From Candidatus Aphodomonas merdavium (GTDB taxonomy: Bacteria; Bacillota; Clostridia; Christensenellales; Aristaeellaceae), in NCBI GenBank assembly GCA_018715585.1, contig DVLH01000030.1:1-5572 (forward strand): 5,572 nt of DNA, given 5' to 3'. This document shows, in pieces, positions 1 to 4,105 of the stretch. The notes under the pieces are model-generated. The model worked only from the letters and a program-made list of their open reading frames with translations, was not told the DNA's origin and searched no databases. Both the position numbers and the translations under genes were made by a program. Every line of letters starts with the position of its first letter. The stretch's first letter is position 1.

Positions 1-492
1 TGGTTGCTCAACTCCTGGACGATGACGGCGCAAAATGCGGAGATGAACGCCGATTCGATTACGTTTAGTGTGCTGACTGACCTTTCCAAGAACACCAGCA
101 CGGGAGAAGCCGTGACGAAACGCTTTGATGCGCTTGTATTGAAAGTGGATGATACTTGGTACGTCGATCCCGACTCAATGCGCAACGGAATTGTCGTCAC
201 TGAAACAGCGGACGCGATGGCCGAGGCCAACGCCGCGGCCCTTGAGGAAAGCGGTGCGGACGAGTCGCAGGTGGTTTCTTCCAGCTCTGACCAGACGAGC
301 GGGACCGATCCCAACCTGGAGCTCTGGTACAATTCCGACGGTGGCTCGTTCTATCACCTACTGGAACACTGCGAATCCATCGGTGCGGAATATTATGATA
401 AAATGCAAAGCTTTACCTATTCACAACTGAGCGACAGCCCCTATGACAAGCTGAAGCCCTGTAAAACCTGCGGTGCGCCGGACAGGCCGTAG
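1..492 (+). CDS. C-terminal part of an uncharacterised protein with a His/Cys tail motif (5' end outside window)
   Basis: The reading frame is open from the first base and stops with TAG at 490-492, so the gene starts upstream; the in-frame TTG at 4 has no ribosome site and is not a credible start. The first roughly 60 residues look like the end of a compact alpha/beta domain closing on a 'DDTWYVDPDS' strand, the pattern seen at the end of NTF2-like or lipoprotein-type domains (inference, not a firm assignment). A Ser/Asp/Glu-rich linker follows (about 205-305). The last 60 residues hold 'WYNSDGGSFYH' with His at 355-357, Cys at 370-372, and a final 'KPCKTCGAP' with Cys at 460-462 and 469-471. 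One His and three Cys in this arrangement could bind a metal ion. Similar 'FTYSQL...LKPCKTCGAP' tails occur, from memory, on secreted or surface proteins of gut Clostridia. Function unknown. A terminator follows closely, so this gene ends its transcription unit. Confidence 0.8.
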   Translation, partial: WLLNSWTMTAQNAEMNADSITFSVLTDLSKNTSTGEAVTKRFDALVLKVDDTWYVDPDSMRNGIVVTETADAMAEANAAALEESGADESQVVSSSSDQTSGTDPNLELWYNSDGGSFYHLLEHCESIGAEYYDKMQSFTYSQLSDSPYDKLKPCKTCGAPDRP

Positions 493-504
493 CGCTCCGT
501 GTTG

Positions 505-536
505 CGCCCCGCGCCTTTGCGCGCGGGGTGTTTTTT
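505..536 (+). terminator. Rho-independent terminator after the first gene
   Basis: A perfect 8-bp GC stem, CCCCGCGC (507-514) with GCGCGGGG (521-528), encloses a 6-nt loop. It is extended by a G-T wobble (506/529) and a C-G pair (505/530), and is followed directly by six T (531-536). It begins 12 bases after the upstream stop codon and isolates the ribosomal protein unit from the preceding gene. Confidence 0.93.
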
Positions 537-568
537 GCGCAAAAATGAAAAAAATGCCCGCTTTTTTG

Positions 569-597
569 TTGACACGGCAGTCGTTTTTTGGTATGAT
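569..597 (+). promoter_or_regulatory. Sigma-A type promoter of rplM-rpsI
   Basis: The -35 box TTGACA (569-574) matches the consensus fully, the spacer is 17 bp, and the -10 box is TATGAT (592-597), one mismatch from TATAAT. A and T tracts just upstream (541-553 and 562-568) could act as an UP element. Transcription would start near 604, giving a leader of about 110 nt before rplM. A promoter this close to consensus fits the high expression of ribosomal protein genes. Confidence 0.9.
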
Positions 598-602
598 AAC
601 AC

Positions 603-692
603 TTGCGTTCGCAGGTTTCGTTAGCCCCGGGCCTGTTAGCGTGTGCAGAGATTCATCTGGGAAAGCGACTGACCAACGCGATCCCGTCTAAC
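603..692 (+). promoter_or_regulatory. Structured 5' leader of rplM (candidate L13 autoregulatory leader)
   Basis: The leader between promoter and start codon can fold into a three-way junction. The closing stem P1 is TTGCGTT (603-609) with AACGCGA (675-681), six Watson-Crick pairs and one G-T. P2 is CAGG (612-615) with CCTG (632-635), and P3 is CAGA (646-649) with TCTG (656-659). The P2 loop holds GTTAG (620-624), complementary to CTAAC (688-692), which lies just ahead of the Shine-Dalgarno (701-705). Bacillota are known to carry an L13 leader motif before rplM, used for feedback by the ribosomal protein. Position and compact fold agree with that family, but I matched it by context and hand folding, not by a covariance model. 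Confidence 0.55.
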
Positions 693-713
693 AAGCAGCA
701 GGAGGAAAGCCTC

Positions 714-1145
714 GTGAACACGTTCATGGCCAAGCCCAACGAAGTTGAGCGCAAATGGTATGTTGTAAACGCCGAAGGCATGGTGCTGGGACGCCTGGCA
801 AGCCAGGTGGCAGCGATTCTGCGCGGCAAAAATAAGCCGATTTTTACCCCCCATGTCGATACGGGCGATCATGTGATCGTCATCAATGCCGACAAAGTGA
901 TCCTCACGGGCAACAAGCTCGATGACAAGATTTACTACCATCATACGGGCTATGTCGGCCACATGAAGGAGACCCCGTACCGCAAGCTGATGGCTGAAAA
1001 GCCCGAGTTTGTTGTCAAGAAGGCCATTGTGGGCATGCTGCCCAAGGGCCCCCTGGGCCGCAAGATGGCTACGAAGCTCCGCGTATACGCCGGGGCGGAG
1101 CATGAGCACACAGCGCAAAAGCCCGAAGTGCTCAAACTCTCTTAA
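714..1145 (+). CDS. rplM: 50S ribosomal protein L13
   Basis: The 143-residue product matches bacterial L13 along its whole length (about 142-145 residues is usual). L13 binds 23S rRNA early in assembly of the large ribosomal subunit. Recognisable family segments are 'ERKWYVVNAEGMVLGRLAS' near the N-terminus, 'ILRGKNKPIFTPHVDTGD', 'DKIYYHHTGY', 'GMLPKGPLGR' and the C-terminal 'EHEHTAQKPEVLKLS'. I chose GTG at 714 because GGAGG (701-705) lies 8 nt upstream and the resulting 'VNTFMAKPNEVERKW' N-terminus fits clostridial L13; the frame is open further upstream to 603, but that part is the leader RNA. ATG at 726, which would drop four residues, is a less likely alternative. It is first gene of the rplM-rpsI operon, with 20 bases to rpsI, and is probably controlled by its leader. 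Confidence 0.97.
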   Translation: MNTFMAKPNEVERKWYVVNAEGMVLGRLASQVAAILRGKNKPIFTPHVDTGDHVIVINADKVILTGNKLDDKIYYHHTGYVGHMKETPYRKLMAEKPEFVVKKAIVGMLPKGPLGRKMATKLRVYAGAEHEHTAQKPEVLKLS

Positions 1146-1165
1146 TGCGGTAAGGAGGAAAGATC

Positions 1166-1558
1166 ATGGCTCAGGTTTCCTATCAGGCTGTCGGCCGCCG
1201 CAAGCATGCTGTGGCTCGCGTTCGTCTCGTGCCCGGCGATGGAAAGATCACCATCAACAAGCGCGATATCGATCAGTATTTTGGACTTGAAACGCTGAAG
1301 ATGACCGTGCGCCAGCCGTTGGTGCTGACGGACACGCTCTCTCGTTTTGATGTGATTGTTAACGTGGATGGCGGCGGGTTGACCGGCCAGGCCGGCGCGA
1401 TTCGCCATGGGATTTCACGTTCTCTTTGCGCTGCGGACGCCGATTTGCGCCCCGTGCTTAAAAAGGAAGGCCTTCTCACGCGTGATCCGCGCATGAAGGA
1501 GCGCAAGAAATACGGCCTCAAAGCAGCCCGCCGCGCGCCGCAGTTCAGCAAGCGCTAA
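1166..1558 (+). CDS. rpsI: 30S ribosomal protein S9
   Basis: The 130-residue product equals the usual length of bacterial S9, a small-subunit head protein whose C-terminal tail reaches the P-site tRNA. Visible family marks are the N-terminal 'AVGRRKHAVARVRL', the central 'VNVDGGGLTGQAGAIRHGISR', the segment 'LLTRDPRMKERKKYG', and the basic tail ending in 'FSKR' with the conserved terminal Arg. The start is fixed by AAGGAGG (1152-1158), 7 nt before ATG 1166. It follows rplM by 20 bases, an arrangement conserved in most bacteria, and no promoter is seen between them, so the two are co-transcribed from the promoter at 569-597. A terminator begins 18 bases after the stop codon. Confidence 0.98.
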   Translation: MAQVSYQAVGRRKHAVARVRLVPGDGKITINKRDIDQYFGLETLKMTVRQPLVLTDTLSRFDVIVNVDGGGLTGQAGAIRHGISRSLCAADADLRPVLKKEGLLTRDPRMKERKKYGLKAARRAPQFSKR

Positions 1559-1576
1559 ACTTTCTCAAAAGTGCTT

Positions 1577-1616
1577 AAAACCCTGGAAAACCAATGGTTT
1601 CCGGGGTTTTTCTTTT
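1577..1616 (+). terminator. Rho-independent terminator of the rplM-rpsI operon
   Basis: AAAACCC (1577-1583) pairs with GGGTTTT (1604-1610). The stem continues inward through a T-G wobble (1584/1603) and GGAAA (1585-1589) with TTTCC (1598-1602). The downstream side ends in TTTTTCTTTT (1607-1616). The A-rich 5' arm would allow some function on the opposite strand, but no converging gene is present. Confidence 0.92.
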
Positions 1617-1785
1617 GCTTTTCTTTAAAAGGTGCGCGGGCAATTTCGATGGGACTTTTGACAAAAAGCCGGCGGTTGATTAGGAAAAGGCAGGCAAAAG
1701 GGTTAAATGATAGGCGGGAAAGGCAGGCGGTTTGCCGCCGGTACACCCTGTATTCATCGAAATTTTATGCATGGCAAAAATTAAC
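1617..1785 (+). other. Non-coding gap before the L,D-transpeptidase promoter
   Basis: No convincing gene lies here; short frames crossing it lack ribosome sites and family resemblance. It holds the 10-base direct repeat AAAGGCAGGC (1686-1695 and 1719-1728). It also holds a small hairpin, GGCGG (1726-1730) with CCGCC (1735-1739), which has no T-run and so is not a terminator. CCGGCGG (1669-1675) could pair with CCGCCGG (1735-1741) instead. A TTGACA (1658-1663) has only a poor -10 partner (TAGGAA, 1681-1686). Confidence 0.5.
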
Positions 1786-1815
1786 TTGCAGTGTAAGGCT
1801 TTTAGAAGGTATAAT
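1786..1815 (+). promoter_or_regulatory. Promoter of the L,D-transpeptidase gene
   Basis: A perfect -10 box, TATAAT (1810-1815), sits 38 bases before the start codon. The best -35 candidate is TTGCAG (1786-1791) at an 18-bp spacing; it keeps only the TTG of the consensus, so an activator or another sigma factor may contribute. Transcription would start near 1822, giving a leader of about 30 nt. Confidence 0.65.
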
Positions 1816-1852
1816 ACAATATTATTTCTGCGTTTACAAAAGGAGGAAACAC

Positions 1853-3448
1853 ATGCGCCGTTTATGTCTGTTGCTGATCATCCTCGCTTTATGTACGTTT
1901 GCATCAGGCAGCTTCGCTGGCGGGGGAGAAATATCGGTGGCGCCGCATGTGTTACGGCCTGGAAAAGCGTATGAAATCGTCATCCAGGCGCCTGCCCAGG
2001 GAGAGGCGCGGCTGCGCTTGGCGGACGCTTCGGGCGAGACGGCCGCCATCGTCGTGGACGCCTACCCCGTGCAGGCGGGGGATAATTCGATTGCCTATGA
2101 CGGCATGATGACGGGTGAAATCCCGGTACCCGAGGGAGAATACACGCTTTGTCTTTCTTTGGATGGCGGGGAAGAAACATCAGTGTCCATGCGCGTCGGT
2201 GCGCCCTATCCACTTTTGACGCATGTCATGAGCACGACGGGGACATTGGGCCTGGATGAAAGCGCGACGGTTACGTTCCAGGCAAGCGTCGACGGCACGG
2301 TGCGCATTGAGCTGCGATCCTATGCGGACGATACACAGAGCCTGCTGGCGCAGCTTCCTGTCAGCGCGGGACAAGCGGCGTATACGTGGGACGGGACGCT
2401 TGACGGGGCGCCTGTTGCGGACGGCGACTACGCTCTTGTGTTTACGCTCAGCGAGGGAAATGCAATGGCGTCCATGTCGCATTATGTGATGCTGGAAGTG
2501 CAGCGAACGGTTGTGGAGGAGACAAGCGCTGAGCAAAGTGCGCTTTTTGTTGAGGTGACACCGACGCCGGTTCCAACCCCTTCCCCTACGCCGGAACCGA
2601 CGCCAGCGCCTACCAACGCGCCGTATTCGCAAAACGCCAAGGCCGGTTCTTTCTGGGCGTTGACGCCGGGCGAGACGGATGACGCGAAGATTTGGGAAGC
2701 GTTGACGCAGCCGATCGTCGTCTATGACGGCGGGCTGGATGCGGCGGCCAAAACGCACGCCTATCTGATGGAAAATCCGGACGGCACGGGCGAAATGGTG
2801 GCGCAGCTGCACGCGCAGTCGCAGGGGCTGAACGTCATCGGTGAGGAGAACGAATACGGTTACATCCTTGTGGAGGCGTTTAGCAACTATGACGAGGATT
2901 ATAACCCTGTTACGGAGGAGGAGAAAGCGGAGGCATTCGACGTCAAGCGCGGCTATGTCAAGGCGAGCGCGCTGAAAACCGTGGAGGTGAACCAGGAGTA
3001 CGGCATCCTCATCGATAAGTTGACGCAGCGGCTCTATCTCTATCATAATGGCGAACGCGTGACGGAAATGCTCGTGGCTACGGGGCTGATTCAAGACGAA
3101 AAGTATTACTGCGAAACCATCCCGGGCGAATATATCACCATCAGCCGCACGGGCGGCTTCTGGAGCGGCAACATGTATTGCGATATGGCCATCCGCATCA
3201 ACGGCGGCATCTTGCTCCATGAGGTGCCCTGCAAAATCCGCGACGACGGCTCGCACGACTATTCCTCTTTTGAAGGCTATCTGGGCACGAAGCAGAGCCA
3301 CGGCTGTATCCGCATCCAGCGGCTGAAAAACGAGGACGGCTACAACCATGCTTGGCTGTGGAACAACCTGCCGCTCAAGACGCGCGTGATTATCTGGGAT
3401 GACCTTAACCGCGTTGATTCACCTACCACATGGTATCCAAATCCGTAA
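1853..3448 (+). CDS. Secreted L,D-transpeptidase (YkuD domain) with Ig-like repeats and SH3-like domain
   Basis: A 531-residue exported enzyme, predicted to form 3-3 cross-links in peptidoglycan or a related L,D-transpeptidation outside the membrane. The start is ATG 1853, 6 nt after AAAGGAGG; it gives a typical signal peptide (residues 1 to about 22: two Arg, a Leu-rich core, 'ASGSFA'). The frame is open further upstream but that runs through the promoter and terminator. Domains in order: two FlgD-like Ig repeats, about 24-116 and 121-217, each carrying a '[YW]DG...G.[YW]' strand pair (Y82-D83-G84/G95-E96-Y97 and W179-D180-G181/G191-D192-Y193); a Pro-Thr linker (236-257); a bacterial SH3-like domain (about 286-376); and a YkuD domain (about 383-516). 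Catalytic residues are His456 and the S482-H483-G484-C485 motif, with Cys485 the nucleophile. Extra cysteines at 420, 443 and 460 are notable in an exported protein. It is transcribed alone or with the following gene. Confidence 0.93.
   Translation: MRRLCLLLIILALCTFASGSFAGGGEISVAPHVLRPGKAYEIVIQAPAQGEARLRLADASGETAAIVVDAYPVQAGDNSIAYDGMMTGEIPVPEGEYTLCLSLDGGEETSVSMRVGAPYPLLTHVMSTTGTLGLDESATVTFQASVDGTVRIELRSYADDTQSLLAQLPVSAGQAAYTWDGTLDGAPVADGDYALVFTLSEGNAMASMSHYVMLEVQRTVVEETSAEQSALFVEVTPTPVPTPSPTPEPTPAPTNAPYSQNAKAGSFWALTPGETDDAKIWEALTQPIVVYDGGLDAAAKTHAYLMENPDGTGEMVAQLHAQSQGLNVIGEENEYGYILVEAFSNYDEDYNPVTEEEKAEAFDVKRGYVKASALKTVEVNQEYGILIDKLTQRLYLYHNGERVTEMLVATGLIQDEKYYCETIPGEYITISRTGGFWSGNMYCDMAIRINGGILLHEVPCKIRDDGSHDYSSFEGYLGTKQSHGCIRIQRLKNEDGYNHAWLWNNLPLKTRVIIWDDLNRVDSPTTWYPNP
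2558..2623 (+). repeat. Pro-Thr repeat linker within the L,D-transpeptidase
   Basis: The coding sequence for residues 236-257 alternates Pro with Thr, Val, Ser, Glu or Ala ('TPTPVPTPSPTPEPTPAP'). Such stretches form extended, flexible wall-spanning spacers; here it separates the Ig-like half from the SH3 and catalytic half. The nucleotide repeat is imperfect, built from mixed Pro codons. Confidence 0.85.
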
Positions 3449-3461
3449 AGCGTGAAAGACT

Positions 3462-3490
3462 ATCCCCCTGGAAGAAAGGGGGATTTTTTT
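3462..3490 (+). terminator. Terminator-like hairpin overlapping the rubrerythrin ribosome site
   Basis: ATCCCCCT (3462-3469) pairs perfectly with AGGGGGAT (3477-3484) around a 7-nt loop, and the 3' arm runs into seven T (3484-3490). It begins 14 bases after the L,D-transpeptidase stop, as expected of its terminator. The next start codon, ATG 3491, follows the T-run without a gap, and AAGGGGG (3476-3482) in the 3' arm is the only Shine-Dalgarno available to it, at 8 nt. The element may therefore terminate, attenuate or hide the ribosome site. Confidence 0.8.
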
Positions 3491-4021
3491 ATGGAACTTC
3501 AGGGAAGCAGGACGGAACGGAACCTGTGGGCGGCGTTCAATGCCGAGAGCGCCGCACGCACCAAATATGAGCAGTACGCGCGCGCCTTGCGCGCGGCGGG
3601 CGAAGAAGCGCTTGCCCGGCTTTTTGAGGAAACGGCTCAAAACGAGATGGCGCATGCAGGGCTCTGGTTTGCCCGCCTTGCGCCACAGACACAGCCGGAC
3701 GCAGCGCTCAGCCAGGCTGCCGCGGGCGAGCATGAGGAGTGGACGCGCATGTATGCGGAGTTTGAGCGCGTGGCGCGCGAGGAAGGGTTTGACGCGCTGG
3801 CGGAGCAGTTTCATCTGGCAGCAGGGGTAGAAAAGGGGCATGAGCAGCGTTTTCGCAGCGCCGCAGCGGCGCAGGCGCCGGCGCAAGGCGCGGCCACATG
3901 GCGCTGTGGCAATTGCGGCTACACCGCTGTTGGAGCAGCTGCACCGCAAAAATGTCCGCTGTGCGGTGCGCCGGCGGGATGGTTTGAACGCGCCGCGGAT
4001 ACACCAATGACGGACAAATGA
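3491..4021 (+). CDS. rbr: Rubrerythrin
   Basis: A 176-residue cytoplasmic non-haem iron protein that reduces hydrogen peroxide in anaerobes, with electrons entering through its rubredoxin site. The N-terminal four-helix ferritin-like domain (about 1-125) carries the di-iron ligands expected by family pattern: Glu19 ('NAES'), Glu52 and His55 ('NEMAH'), Glu80 and Glu83 ('EHEE'), Glu114 and His117 ('EKGH'). The C-terminal rubredoxin-like domain has C139-x2-C142 ('WRCGNCGY') and C155-x2-C158 ('KCPLCGAP'), the four Fe ligands. An Ala/Gln-rich hinge (123-136) joins the two. The start ATG 3491 fits the family N-terminus ('MELQGSRTERNL'); GTG 3452, in frame, would add 13 residues but has no ribosome site. 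Its ribosome site lies in the preceding hairpin. No separate strong promoter is visible, so expression probably needs read-through from the L,D-transpeptidase or a weak internal promoter. Confidence 0.95.
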   Translation: MELQGSRTERNLWAAFNAESAARTKYEQYARALRAAGEEALARLFEETAQNEMAHAGLWFARLAPQTQPDAALSQAAAGEHEEWTRMYAEFERVAREEGFDALAEQFHLAAGVEKGHEQRFRSAAAAQAPAQGAATWRCGNCGYTAVGAAAPQKCPLCGAPAGWFERAADTPMTDK

Positions 4022-4043
4022 ACGTGATTGACGCACAAAATGC

Positions 4044-4072
4044 TTGCCCCAACGCCCAATCTGTGCTAGAAT
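4044..4072 (+). promoter_or_regulatory. Extended -10 promoter of thrC
   Basis: The -10 box TAGAAT (4067-4072) is preceded by TGC (4064-4066), giving the extended -10 pattern TGnTAnAAT-like, and the -35 candidate TTGCCC (4044-4049) lies at a 17-bp spacing. Transcription would start near 4079, leaving a leader of only about 27 nt, too short for a T-box or threonine attenuator. Confidence 0.65.
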
Positions 4073-4080
4073 AGGGGCAA
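4044..4080. repeat. Inverted repeat framing the thrC promoter
   Basis: TTGCCCC (4044-4050) and GGGGCAA (4074-4080) are perfect inverted copies separated by 23 bases. The left arm covers the -35 box and the right arm the predicted start of transcription. A second pair, GCCCAA (4054-4059) and TTGGGC (4083-4088), is shifted by the same direction and spacing. It could be an operator. As RNA from read-through it could also be a weak terminator for the rubrerythrin gene, but the loop is long and only three T follow. Confidence 0.5.
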
Positions 4081-4105
4081 ATTTGGGCATGGGGGATTTG
4101 CGTTT

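Noticed and set aside
636..1118. Minus-strand open frame opposite rplM
   Set aside because: Shadow of the L13 gene; no recognisable domain and no ribosome site or promoter.
1658..1686. TTGACA (1658-1663) as a second promoter for the L,D-transpeptidase
   Set aside because: At 17 bp spacing the -10 would be TAGGAA, only three matches to consensus; the perfect TATAAT at 1810-1815 is a much better candidate.
2180..3349. Long open frame of 389 codons on the minus strand inside the L,D-transpeptidase
   Set aside because: Its product is Arg/Leu/His-rich without any family pattern, it has no ribosome site, and it lies fully opposite a gene with a signal peptide and catalytic motifs. It is a by-product of GC-rich codon use.
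3414..3442. Promoter for rubrerythrin inside the end of the L,D-transpeptidase gene
   Set aside because: TTGATT (3414-3419) is a fair -35, but the -10 position reads CCAAAT, and the transcript would still meet the hairpin at 3462-3490.
3452..3490. GTG 3452 as the rubrerythrin start
   Set aside because: It would add 13 residues unlike the family N-terminus, has no Shine-Dalgarno, and its codons run through the hairpin. Reinitiation from the stop at 3446-3448 cannot be fully excluded.
3419..4090. Minus-strand open frame of 223 codons opposite rubrerythrin
   Set aside because: Arg- and Cys-rich low-information sequence opposite a gene with all expected iron ligands; no start signals.
4073..4105. 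T-box or threonine attenuator before thrC
   Set aside because: The predicted leader is about 27 nt and holds no Thr codon run, no specifier stem and no terminator/antiterminator pair.
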